A DNA stretch of 23,320 bases, taken from contig JAZRKX010000045.1 in NCBI GenBank assembly GCA_045646525.1, positions 1 to 23,320 on the forward strand, read 5' to 3'. This document shows, piece after piece, positions 6,821 to 13,057 of this stretch. Numbering within the stretch: the first letter of the stretch is position 1; the number at the start of each line of letters is the position of its first letter. A program made the translations under genes and the position numbers. The notes under the pieces were generated by a model. It had not been told where the DNA came from and made no database searches. It worked only from the letters and a program-made list of their open reading frames with translations. Source of the DNA: RGIG8748 sp045646525 (GTDB taxonomy: Bacteria > Bacillota > Clostridia > UMGS1810).

Positions 6821-7696
6821 GTGAAAGAGCTAAAAAATATAAATGTTTGTAAATTATTCATGCTTACCATTGCGGGAATGGTAAATGCTTTCGGTATAAC
6901 CATATTTTTAACACCTGTCAAGCTATACGACAGTGGCATATCGGGAACATCAATGCTTTTAGAGCAGATAACACCCGAGTACCTTACTCTGTCTGTTTTC
7001 CTTCTGGTATTAAATATACCGCTATTCTTATTCGGACTGAAAAAGCAAGGGTGGCTGTTTACGGTATATGCAACATATACTGTTGCAATTTATTCGCTTT
7101 TTGCGTGGCTTATTACCGATGTTTTTCCCGTTGATGTCAGCATTGCTTCGCCTCTTGCGGGTACGGATTTGCTCCTTTGTGCGCTGTTTGGCGGTGTGAT
7201 ATCGGGTATTGGCAGCGGTCTTGCGATTCGCTTCGGCGGTGCTATGGACGGCATCGAGGTTATGGCGGTTATATTTTCAAAAAGGCTTGGCATCACCGTT
7301 GGTACATTTGTAATGGTTTACAATGTTACATTATATGTTATTTGCGGAATTGTTTTAAAAAGCTGGATATTGCCTCTGTATTCCATCGTAACCTACGGGG
7401 CGGCACTCAAAACCATCGACTTTATAGTAGAGGGCTTTGACCGTGCTAAATGTGCAATTATCATAACAGACCATGCGGATGAAATATGCAAAGTTTTAAG
7501 CGAAACATTTTCAAGCGGTCTCACATTTCTGGAAGCAAAAGGCGGTTATTCCAAACAGAAAAAGTCCATGATTTATTTTGTGGTCAACAGATATCAGGTT
7601 GTTCAGATGCGCGACATTGTTCATGAAATTGACTCGAAAGCATATATCATCATAAGCGAAGTTGCGGATGTGTTTTCAAATACCATCAAGAATTAA
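6821..7696 (+). CDS. YitT-family membrane protein (DUF161/DUF2179)
   Basis: A 291-residue integral membrane protein. The N-terminal two thirds contain about five or six hydrophobic helices (roughly 12-32, 56-73, 80-100, 116-136, 160-180, 183-200); the remaining soluble C-terminal domain from about residue 206 (AKCAIIITDHADEICKVL) to the end fits the DUF2179 domain, including GLTFLEAKGGYS and IIISEVADVF. The family is widespread in Firmicutes and its function is not established; transport has been suggested. Start: GTG 6821 has GGAGGA six bases upstream (6809-6814); the longer in-frame frame back to 6641 crosses the predicted promoter. Single gene by promoter and upstream terminator; no clear terminator follows. 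Confidence 0.9.
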   Translation: MKELKNINVCKLFMLTIAGMVNAFGITIFLTPVKLYDSGISGTSMLLEQITPEYLTLSVFLLVLNIPLFLFGLKKQGWLFTVYATYTVAIYSLFAWLITDVFPVDVSIASPLAGTDLLLCALFGGVISGIGSGLAIRFGGAMDGIEVMAVIFSKRLGITVGTFVMVYNVTLYVICGIVLKSWILPLYSIVTYGAALKTIDFIVEGFDRAKCAIIITDHADEICKVLSETFSSGLTFLEAKGGYSKQKKSMIYFVVNRYQVVQMRDIVHEIDSKAYIIISEVADVFSNTIKN

Positions 7697-7835
7697 GTAC
7701 ATCAGGGGCCAAATAGCAGACAAGTATTATTTTTCTTTTATAGACGATGTAATTATGGCAAAAACACTCATGGAGGACGGCAGAAAGTGTATCTTCATCC
7801 ATGAGATACCTGAATTGGCAGCAGGAGAGGTATGA
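7668..7835 (+). pseudogene. Short unrecognised reading frame, possibly a gene remnant
   Basis: A 55-codon frame that overlaps the end of the YitT gene by 29 bases. From about codon 14 it looks protein-like: codon choice matches neighbouring genes (AAG, GAC, GGC AGA, ATA), and the peptide contains FIDDVIMAKTLMEDGRK and CIFIHEIPEL. No ribosome binding site precedes the frame's ATG codons at 7668 or 7755. Just after it, GGAGAGG (7823-7829) is well placed before ATG 7837, but that frame stops after nine codons, at 7866, inside the next promoter. Two successive truncated frames suggest decayed genes. I do not recognise a family; it could also be a real short gene with an unusual start. Confidence 0.3.
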
Positions 7836-7862
7836 TATGTTAAACAAATTTGAAAAATTTGC

Positions 7863-7891
7863 TTGACTTTTGAATTTGTATATGTTATAGT
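7863..7891 (+). promoter_or_regulatory. SigA-type promoter of the rpmG-secE-nusG-rplK-rplA operon
   Basis: TTGACT at 7863-7868, 17-base spacer, TATAGT at 7886-7891. The leader to rpmG is about 110 bases and AT-rich. Confidence 0.85.
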
Positions 7892-8008
7892 ATTGAGTGC
7901 TGATAAAAAGGTCTTTTTTTTGTGTGCAAAAATTTATCGTTAATTTTTCATACATATAATAAAGCAATCTTAGACAAAGCACGAAATTACATTGGGAGGT
8001 GCTCCAAG

Positions 8009-8158
8009 ATGAGAGTAAAAATCACTTTAGCATGCAGCGAGTGCAAGCAGAGAAACTACAACACAATAAAGAACAAGAAGTACGACCCTGACAGACTCGA
8101 AATGAAGAAGTACTGCCGTTTCTGCAGACAGCACACCATGCACAAGGAAACAAAATAA
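8009..8158 (+). CDS. rpmG: 50S ribosomal protein bL33
   Basis: A 49-residue large-subunit protein. It is of the zinc-binding type, with two CxxC pairs, CSEC near the N-terminus and CRFC near the C-terminus. The MRVKITLACSEC start and KNKKYDPDRLEMKKYC segment are typical. ATG 8009 has GGGAGGTG eight bases upstream; the longer frame from 7922 has no support. It heads the operon with secE and nusG, as in many Firmicutes. Confidence 0.97.
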   Translation: MRVKITLACSECKQRNYNTIKNKKYDPDRLEMKKYCRFCRQHTMHKETK

Positions 8159-8225
8159 TTCCTTTGGTGTCTGTACCCGCGCTATGCGGGACTTTCGTTT
8201 ATTTTATTTAAAGAGGTGAAGCGTT

Positions 8226-8438
8226 GTGGCAGAAGCAAATGTAAAGAAACAGAATAAAATAGTCAAATTCTTCAAAGAGGTTAAGTCCGAAATGAAGAAG
8301 GTAGTTTGGCCGTCCAGAAAGCAACTGGTTAACAACACTTTAATTGTTATTGCTGTAGTTATACTTATAGGTATCGTAATTGCAATATTCGATACAATAT
8401 TCCAGTTTGGATTCTTCAAGTTATTGCTTGGCAGATAA
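8226..8438 (+). CDS. secE: Preprotein translocase subunit SecE
   Basis: The small essential subunit of the SecYEG channel in the cytoplasmic membrane. At 70 residues it is the single-helix Gram-positive type: a basic N-terminal amphipathic region with FFKEVKSEMKKVVWPSRKQL, then one transmembrane helix at about 38-58. It starts at GTG 8226, with AAGAGGTG at 8211-8218 seven bases away. The 67-base gap after rpmG contains a small CCCGC/GCGGG hairpin (8176-8190). Confidence 0.96.
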   Translation: MAEANVKKQNKIVKFFKEVKSEMKKVVWPSRKQLVNNTLIVIAVVILIGIVIAIFDTIFQFGFFKLLLGR

Positions 8439-8525
8439 TTAAAGGGCACATAGAGCCCGCATTTGTATCGGCAGGTATCATTTTGCTTGCCGGTGTATCT
8501 GTATGCTTAAAAAGGAGGCCGGAAT

Positions 8526-9059
8526 ATGGGCACAATCAAGTCGAACAGAAATGCCAAATGGTATGTTGTTCATACTTATTCCGGGTATGAAAACAAGGTT
8601 AAGACCAATCTCGAAAAAGCTATAGAAAACCGTAACCTCGAAGAACTTATAGTAGATATAAGAGTTCCCACCGAGGATGTAGTGGAAACCAAGGGCGACG
8701 AAAAGAAAGTCGTTACAAGAAAGATTTTCCCAGGTTATGTACTTATAAAGATGGTTATGACAGATGATACATGGTACATCGTTCGTAATACCACAGGAGT
8801 TACAGGCTTTGTAGGACCTGCTTCCAAGCCGGTTCCGCTTACAGAGCAGGAGGTTGAGTCTCTGGGTGTAGAGGTAAGAGAGGTAAATGTCGACTATGCA
8901 GTAGGCGACAATGTAAGAATTATCTCAGGTGCCTTTGCAAATCAGATTGGCATAGTGGATTCTATCGATACCAAGACCAAGAAAGTAAATGTCAGCGTAG
9001 TTATGTTTGGCAGAAAGACTCCTCTTGAGCTCGATATATCGGGTGTAGAATCATTATAA
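8526..9059 (+). CDS. nusG: Transcription termination/antitermination factor NusG
   Basis: Binds RNA polymerase and modulates pausing, termination and transcription-translation coupling. The 177-residue protein has an NGN domain (about 10-105: KWYVVHTYSGYENKV, FPGYVLIKM, TGVTGFVG) and a C-terminal KOW domain (about 122-170: VGDNVRIISGAFANQIG). AAAGGAGG at 8511-8518 precedes ATG 8526 by seven bases. Fourth position before the ribosomal genes rplK and rplA, which are separated from it by a 153-base structured leader. Confidence 0.97.
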   Translation: MGTIKSNRNAKWYVVHTYSGYENKVKTNLEKAIENRNLEELIVDIRVPTEDVVETKGDEKKVVTRKIFPGYVLIKMVMTDDTWYIVRNTTGVTGFVGPASKPVPLTEQEVESLGVEVREVNVDYAVGDNVRIISGAFANQIGIVDSIDTKTKKVNVSVVMFGRKTPLELDISGVESL

Positions 9060-9212
9060 TTGTTAATAGCGGCTAAGCCGATATTATATCCCGGATTTTT
9101 TAAATCCGCACGGTGCGTTTTGCGCTGTGGACAAGCGCAGGTTTGTTGGAGTGGGAGGATGCGAAAACGCATTCCGATTTATTACCACATTGTTTTTAAG
9201 GAGGTGTGCTAA
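9060..9212 (+). promoter_or_regulatory. Structured nusG-rplK intergenic region
   Basis: Several hairpins follow one another: CGGC/GCCG (9070-9073 with 9077-9080), CGGATTT/AAATCCG (9092-9098 with 9102-9108), TGCGC/GCGCA (9121-9125 with 9135-9139), then the L1-type motif at 9151-9188. No clear promoter and no strong terminator T-run were seen, although the second hairpin contains Ts only in its loop. It probably stays part of one long transcript. Confidence 0.55.
9151..9188 (+). promoter_or_regulatory. L1-binding-like mRNA element before rplK
   Basis: GTGG (9151-9154) pairs with CCAC (9185-9188); an asymmetric internal loop has GA on one side and CGATTTATTA on the other; an apical helix (9157-9163 with 9068-type complement at 9168-9174) is capped by AAAA. 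The arrangement resembles the ribosomal protein L1 binding site used for autogenous control of rplK-rplA. A second copy precedes rplA. L1 binding is inferred from context and resemblance. Confidence 0.6.
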
Positions 9213-9638
9213 ATGGCACAGAAAGTAACAGGTTTCATCAAGCTTCAGATTGAAGCAGGCAAGGCTAATCCGGCTCCCCCGGTAGGTCCTGCATTAGGTC
9301 AGCATGGTGTTAATATCATGCAGTTCTGTAAGGAGTTTAACGAAAAAACCGCAAAGGATGCAGGTCTTGTAATCCCTGTAGTTATTACAGTATACCAGGA
9401 CAGATCTTTTACATTTATCACCAAGACTCCCCCTGCAGCAGTTCTTTTAAAGAAGGCTTGCAAAATCAACAGCGGTTCGGGTGTTCCGAACAAGACAAAG
9501 GTTGCTACTATAGGCAAAGATGCTTTAAGAGCTATAGCCGAGCAGAAAATGCCCGACCTTAACGCAGCAAGCGTTGAAGCAGCTATGAGCATGATAGCAG
9601 GTACCGCAAGAAGCATGGGTATCGTAGTAGAGGACTAA
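9213..9638 (+). CDS. rplK: 50S ribosomal protein uL11
   Basis: A 141-residue protein of the ribosomal GTPase-associated centre, needed for stringent-response sensing by RelA-type enzymes. The N-terminal VTGFIKLQIEAGKANPAPPVGPALGQ-type segment (residues about 4-29) and a C-terminal RNA-binding domain with GTARSMGI are characteristic. AAGGAGGTG lies before ATG 9213. Cotranscribed with rplA. Confidence 0.97.
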   Translation: MAQKVTGFIKLQIEAGKANPAPPVGPALGQHGVNIMQFCKEFNEKTAKDAGLVIPVVITVYQDRSFTFITKTPPAAVLLKKACKINSGSGVPNKTKVATIGKDALRAIAEQKMPDLNAASVEAAMSMIAGTARSMGIVVED

Positions 9639-9650
9639 TTTGTTAAGTAC

Positions 9651-9680
9651 GTGGGAGGAATTAAGTTTCCGATTGACCAC
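9651..9680 (+). promoter_or_regulatory. L1-binding-like mRNA element before rplA
   Basis: GTGG (9651-9654) pairs with CCAC (9677-9680); the internal loop has GA opposite GATTGA; the apical helix is GGAA (9657-9660) with TTCC (9667-9670). The flanks GTGGGAGGA and ACCACA and the TTCCGATT segment match the copy before rplK, but the apical helix differs in sequence while staying paired. It ends two bases before the ATAAGGAGGA ribosome site region of rplA. Confidence 0.6.
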
Positions 9681-9697
9681 ATAAGGAGGAAAGTAAA

Positions 9698-10393
9698 GTG
9701 CGTAAAGGTAAAAAATATTTAGAAAGTGCCAAGCTTATAGAAACAGGCAAGGCATATGATGTGCAGGAGGCATTTGACCTCGTTATAAAGACCTCTAAGG
9801 CAAAGTTTGACGAAACAGTAGAAGCTCATTTCAGACTCGGTGTTGACTCAAGACATGCTGACCAGCAGGTTAGAGGCGCGGTTGTACTCCCTCACGGCAC
9901 AGGTAAGAAAGTAAGAGTACTTGTTTTCGCTAAGGGCGACAATGTACAGAAGGCTCTCGATGCTGGTGCAGATTATGCAGGCGGCGACGAGCTCGTTACA
10001 AAGATTCAGAGCGAAAACTGGTTTGAATTCGATGTAGTTGTAGCTACACCCGACATGATGGGTATTGTTGGTAAGATAGGTAGAGTATTAGGTCCCAAGG
10101 GCTTAATGCCTAACCCCAAGGCAGGTACTGTAACACCCGATGTTACAAAGGCTGTAGAGGATATCAAAGCCGGTAAGATTGAGTACAGACTTGATAAATC
10201 CAACATCATTCACTGCCCCATCGGCAAGAGCTCTTTCGGTGTAGAAAAGCTCACCGAAAACTTCGAAACTCTTGTTGCAGCTATAGTTAAGGCTAAGCCT
10301 GCTGCTGCAAAGGGTCAGTATTTAAAGAGCATCGCCGTTACATCCACAATGGGCCCCGGCGTTAAGCTCAACACTTCTAAGTTTGGCAACTAA
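9698..10393 (+). CDS. rplA: 50S ribosomal protein uL1
   Basis: A 231-residue protein that forms the L1 stalk at the ribosomal E site and, in many bacteria, represses its own mRNA. Typical segments are present: RLGVDSRHADQQVRG, LPHGTGK, the GRVLGPKGLMPNPKAGTV block around residues 127-144 and the C-terminal TSTMGPGVK. It starts at GTG 9698, with AAGGAGGA upstream. Preceded by an L1-type RNA motif, which fits autoregulation. Confidence 0.97.
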   Translation: MRKGKKYLESAKLIETGKAYDVQEAFDLVIKTSKAKFDETVEAHFRLGVDSRHADQQVRGAVVLPHGTGKKVRVLVFAKGDNVQKALDAGADYAGGDELVTKIQSENWFEFDVVVATPDMMGIVGKIGRVLGPKGLMPNPKAGTVTPDVTKAVEDIKAGKIEYRLDKSNIIHCPIGKSSFGVEKLTENFETLVAAIVKAKPAAAKGQYLKSIAVTSTMGPGVKLNTSKFGN

Positions 10394-10402
10394 TAAAAAA
10401 GC

Positions 10403-10431
10403 TTGACAAATTCTTTTAGATGTGTTAATAT
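10403..10431 (+). promoter_or_regulatory. Promoter of the rplJ-rplL operon
   Basis: Perfect TTGACA at 10403-10408, 17-base spacer, TAATAT at 10426-10431; an alternative -10, TATAAT at 10429-10434, would need a 20-base spacer. It sits ten bases after the rplA stop codon. Confidence 0.8.
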
Positions 10432-10437
10432 AATTAG

Positions 10438-10538
10438 TGTCCGCAGACAGCAGGTGCTTTTAGCATAAATCCTGCCGAGGAATAATTCTAAAGTATAGTT
10501 TATTTTAGGTTCCTCATGTCTGTGAGGAACCTTTTTTA
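10438..10538 (+). promoter_or_regulatory. L10 ribosomal protein leader with attenuator
   Basis: The leader contains CCGCAGACAGCAGG (10441-10454) and CCTGCCGAGG (10471-10480), the conserved pieces of the L10 leader RNA; GCAGG (10450-10454) pairs with CCTGC (10471-10475). It is followed by an intrinsic terminator: AGGTTCCTCA (10507-10516) with TGAGGAACCT (10523-10532), loop TGTCTG, then a T-run to 10537. In this family L10(L12)4 binding to the leader lowers expression of rplJ-rplL. Confidence 0.88.
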
Positions 10539-10587
10539 TTGATTATTGTGTTTATATAACACTCTACTGTTTATAGGAGGTGAAAAC

Positions 10588-11244
10588 ATGCCAAGCGCAA
10601 ATGTATTGGAACAGAAAAAGCAGATTGTAGCTGAACTTGTTGAAACATTAAAGTCTGCTCAGGCAGGTGTACTCGTAGATTACAGAGGTCTTACTGTTGA
10701 ACAGGACACCAACTTAAGAAGAAAATTAAGAGAAGCCGGTGTAGAATACAAGGTTGTTAAAAACACCCTTACAAGATTCGCTGCAAAGGAAGTTGGTCTC
10801 GACGGACTCGACGAGCAGCTCAACGGACCCACATCTCTTGCTATAAGCACAGAGGACCCCGTTGCTCCTGCAAAGGTTATTGCAGATTTTGCAAAAGAAA
10901 ACGAATGTCTTCAGATTAAGGCTGGTTTCCTCGATGGAAACGTAATTTCCTTAGAAGAAGTTAAGACTCTTGCAAACACACCTTCCAGAGATACTCTTAT
11001 TGCTAAGATTATGGGAAGTCTTAATGCTCCCATCTCTGATTTGGTTAGAACATTACAGGCTCTCGTTGATAACGGCGTAGAACCCGCTGAAATCAACATA
11101 GCTAAAGAAGAAGCTGCTCCTGCAGAAGAAGCCGCTCCCGCTGAGGAAGCTGCTCCCGTAGCAGAAGAAGCACCCGCAGCAGAAGAAGCTCCCGTAGCTG
11201 AGGAAGCTCCTGCAGCAGAAGAAACTGCTCCCGAAGCAGAATAA
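10588..11244 (+). CDS. rplJ: 50S ribosomal protein uL10 with acidic repeat tail
   Basis: Base of the L7/L12 stalk. The first about 172 residues form a normal uL10 (VLVDYRGLTVEQDTNLRRKLRE, YKVVKNTLTR, then the L12-binding helix region up to EINIAKEE). The remaining 46 residues (about 173-218) are a low-complexity tail built of EEAAPA, EEAPVA and EEAPAA units, giving 218 residues against about 165-175 for most homologues. ATG 10588 has AGGAGGTG at 10575-10582; the longer frame from 10546 lies in the leader. Cotranscribed with rplL. Confidence 0.96.
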   Translation: MPSANVLEQKKQIVAELVETLKSAQAGVLVDYRGLTVEQDTNLRRKLREAGVEYKVVKNTLTRFAAKEVGLDGLDEQLNGPTSLAISTEDPVAPAKVIADFAKENECLQIKAGFLDGNVISLEEVKTLANTPSRDTLIAKIMGSLNAPISDLVRTLQALVDNGVEPAEINIAKEEAAPAEEAAPAEEAAPVAEEAPAAEEAPVAEEAPAAEETAPEAE

Positions 11245-11318
11245 TTTACACGGTACTTAAAGAGTATCAAACCTAATTTTAAAATTTATTATAATTTACT
11301 TATAGGAGGTAAAAAGAA

Positions 11319-11690
11319 ATGGCTAGTATCGAACAGATCATTGCTGATATCAAAGAATTAAAGTTATTAGAAGTTGCAGAATTAGTTAAGAAGATGGAAG
11401 AAGAATTTGGCGTAAGCGCTGCTGCTCCCGTTGCTGTAGTTGCAGGCGGAGCTGCTGCAGGTGCTGCTGCTGAAGAAAAGACAGACTTCAACGTTGTTCT
11501 TAAGGATGCAGGTGCATCTAAGCTCAAGGTTGTTAAGGTTGTTAAGGATGCTGCAGGTCTTGGTCTTAAGGAAGCTAAGGACTTAGTTGACGGTGCTCCC
11601 AGCACAATCAAAGAAGGTATGCCCAAGGAAGAAGCTGAAAAGCTCAAGGCTGAGCTCGAAGAAGCTGGCGCAACTGTTGAATTACAGTAA
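11319..11690 (+). CDS. rplL: 50S ribosomal protein bL12 (L7/L12)
   Basis: A 123-residue stalk protein that recruits and activates translational GTPases. An N-terminal dimerisation domain (about 1-30), an Ala/Gly/Val-rich hinge (about 36-52) and the C-terminal domain with KVVKDAAGLGLKEAKDLVDGAP are all evident. TAGGAGGT at 11303-11310 precedes the ATG by eight bases. The 74-base gap after rplJ has no clear promoter, as expected for the shared L10 operon. Confidence 0.98.
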   Translation: MASIEQIIADIKELKLLEVAELVKKMEEEFGVSAAAPVAVVAGGAAAGAAAEEKTDFNVVLKDAGASKLKVVKVVKDAAGLGLKEAKDLVDGAPSTIKEGMPKEEAEKLKAELEEAGATVELQ

Positions 11691-11706
11691 TTTATTTGTA
11701 ACTTTA

Positions 11707-11745
11707 AAAGGCCGCTTGCAGATGATATGTCTGCAGGCGGCTTTT
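11707..11745 (+). terminator. Terminator-like hairpin after rplL
   Basis: A 16 bp stem with two G-U pairs (11707-11722 with 11730-11745) and a TGATATG loop. Only four Ts follow, so termination may be partial, allowing some read-through into the next gene, which has no evident promoter of its own. Confidence 0.75.
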
Positions 11746-11767
11746 GCACATGGGGGAGAATTATGAT

Positions 11768-12580
11768 ATGAGAGTATATGCATTGGTAGGAGACAGCGGC
11801 ACGGGCAAGAGCTATAATTCTGTGCGGATTGCCGCAAAGTACAAGCTTAGCTACATCATAGACGATGGACTTCTCATACACAAAAACAAGATTATAGAGG
11901 GCACCTCCGCCAAGAAAGAGCCCACACTTGTTGCTGCTGTAAAAAAGGCGATTTTTCAGAACGATAATGATTGCACCGTTATGAAAAAAGCCATAGAGAG
12001 ATGCGAAATATCGGGAATACTCATACTTGGCACAAGTGTCAAAATGGTAGAAAAAATCCGCACAAGGCTCTGTCTTCCTGAGTTTTCACGCATTATACGG
12101 ATAGAAGAAATCTGTACCGAGGAAGAGATATCCAAGGCAAAGCTTACAAGACAGAGTCAGGGCAAGCATGTAATACCTGTGCCCGTTATGGAAATCCGCA
12201 AAACTTTCTCAGGGTACTTTCTGGACCCGCTCCGAGTTTTCAGGAAAGCCGCAAAAAACGATATAAGCGAGGATAAATCTATAGTCCGACCTACCTACAG
12301 CTATCTTGGGGATTTTGTAATAAACGATACGGTGCTCTATTCCATTGCAACATACGAAGCTCTGAGGTGTGAGGGCGTGGATAAGATATTAAGAATATCC
12401 TTATTAAAGGATGAAAATAAGCTTATGTTTAATATTGATGTTACCATGTTCTACGGCACGGATATCAAAAAGACCTCACAGGAAATCATAAGCACCGTAA
12501 AAAATGCCATAGAAAATTATGCTTCGATTTATATTGACTATATTAATCTTACGGTAAAAGGACTTACCGTGAAAAAATAA
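11768..12580 (+). CDS. P-loop ATPase with C-terminal Asp23-like domain
   Basis: A 270-residue protein that I do not recognise by gene name. A Walker A motif, GDSGTGKS, is at residues 8-15, followed by YIIDDGLLI (29-37), where Asp32/Asp33 could serve as a Walker B-like acidic pair, and ISGILILGTS (81-90). A middle motif QGKHVIPVPVMEIRKTFSG (131-149) precedes GYFLDPLRVF. Residues about 178-266 resemble an Asp23/Gls24 (alkaline shock) domain: GDFVINDTVLYSIATYEA, GVDKI, VTMFYGTDIKKTSQEII and INLTVKGL follow its pattern. No membrane helix. Start: ATG 11768 has GGGGGAG nine bases upstream; earlier in-frame starts lie in the rplL terminator. The ATPase role and the domain match are inference by pattern. 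Confidence 0.75.
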   Translation: MRVYALVGDSGTGKSYNSVRIAAKYKLSYIIDDGLLIHKNKIIEGTSAKKEPTLVAAVKKAIFQNDNDCTVMKKAIERCEISGILILGTSVKMVEKIRTRLCLPEFSRIIRIEEICTEEEISKAKLTRQSQGKHVIPVPVMEIRKTFSGYFLDPLRVFRKAAKNDISEDKSIVRPTYSYLGDFVINDTVLYSIATYEALRCEGVDKILRISLLKDENKLMFNIDVTMFYGTDIKKTSQEIISTVKNAIENYASIYIDYINLTVKGLTVKK

Positions 12581-12609
12581 AGACCTTTTCAAAGGTCTTT
12601 ATTTTTTTT
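12577..12609 (+). terminator. Intrinsic terminator after the P-loop/Asp23-like gene
   Basis: An 11 bp stem, 12577-12587 with 12592-12602, loop TTCA, and a run of eight Ts at 12602-12609. It overlaps the stop codon. Confidence 0.92.
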
Positions 12610-12636
12610 GACATATCATCTTATTATTTTTAATAT
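12608..12636 (+). promoter_or_regulatory. Possible promoter of the spore-envelope-type cluster
   Basis: TTGACA at 12608-12613, 17-base spacer, TAATAT at 12631-12636. The -35 box begins in the terminator's T-run. The -10 is only a four-of-six match, and the genes downstream look sporulation-linked, so a SigA assignment is uncertain. Confidence 0.45.
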
Positions 12637-12658
12637 ACTTTTATACGAGGTGAATATA

Positions 12659-13045
12659 ATGGCACAAAACGGATATCTTACAGCAAGAGTTTATACTGCA
12701 AATGAGTCGCTGCCCATCAAGGATGCGGTAGTAACGGTAATCAAAAACGACAGCGGCACTACCGATATAATAGGCAAAAGAACAACCGACAAAAACGGTC
12801 TTATAGTTCCCATAGTAATAAGCACTCCCGATGAATCACTTTCGCTCGAGCCGGGTGCTCAGGATGTATTTACATTGGTGGATGTAAGGGTAGACAAAGA
12901 GGGCTACTATACTGTGTATATAAAAAATGTGCAGATTTTTGCCACACAGACTACCGTAGCAGATACCCCCATGATTCCCCTGCCCGATAACCAGACCTAT
13001 GATGACAAGGCAGAGGAATTTGTGGAAACTCCGCAAAACCTATAG
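12659..13045 (+). CDS. Small beta-rich protein, possible transthyretin-like fold
   Basis: A 128-residue protein without signal peptide or membrane helix. The pattern GYLTARVYTANESLPIKDAVVTV, then GKRTTDKNGLIVPIVI, then VDVRVDKEGYYTVYIKNVQIFA resembles the carboxypeptidase-regulatory/Cna-B-like (transthyretin-like) beta sandwich, in which a TDKNG turn and a KEGYY turn are typical. The C-terminus is acidic and polar. CGAGGTG lies seven bases before ATG 12659. It is followed after 12 bases by the SpoIID/SleC-like gene, so it is probably cotranscribed with it. Structural or adaptor role in the spore envelope is inference from neighbours. Confidence 0.65.
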   Translation: MAQNGYLTARVYTANESLPIKDAVVTVIKNDSGTTDIIGKRTTDKNGLIVPIVISTPDESLSLEPGAQDVFTLVDVRVDKEGYYTVYIKNVQIFATQTTVADTPMIPLPDNQTYDDKAEEFVETPQNL

Positions 13046-13057
13046 AGGAGGTAGGAT

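Noticed and set aside
8159..8225. Possible tRNA-Trp between rpmG and secE, as in some Firmicutes
   Set aside because: Only 67 bases are available and a single small hairpin is present; no cloverleaf can be drawn.
11104..11244. Repeat array that could be read as a CRISPR-like or satellite repeat
   Set aside because: The units are coding repeats (EEAAPA type) in the rplJ frame, with no spacers and varied codons.
10911..11270. Long Ser/Ala/Gly-rich minus-strand frame opposite the rplJ tail
   Set aside because: It is the mirror of the repetitive tail, with no ribosome site and no family resemblance.
11300..11881. 193-codon minus-strand frame covering rplL
   Set aside because: It lies opposite a certain ribosomal gene and its composition reflects the Ala/Lys-rich codons of L7/L12.
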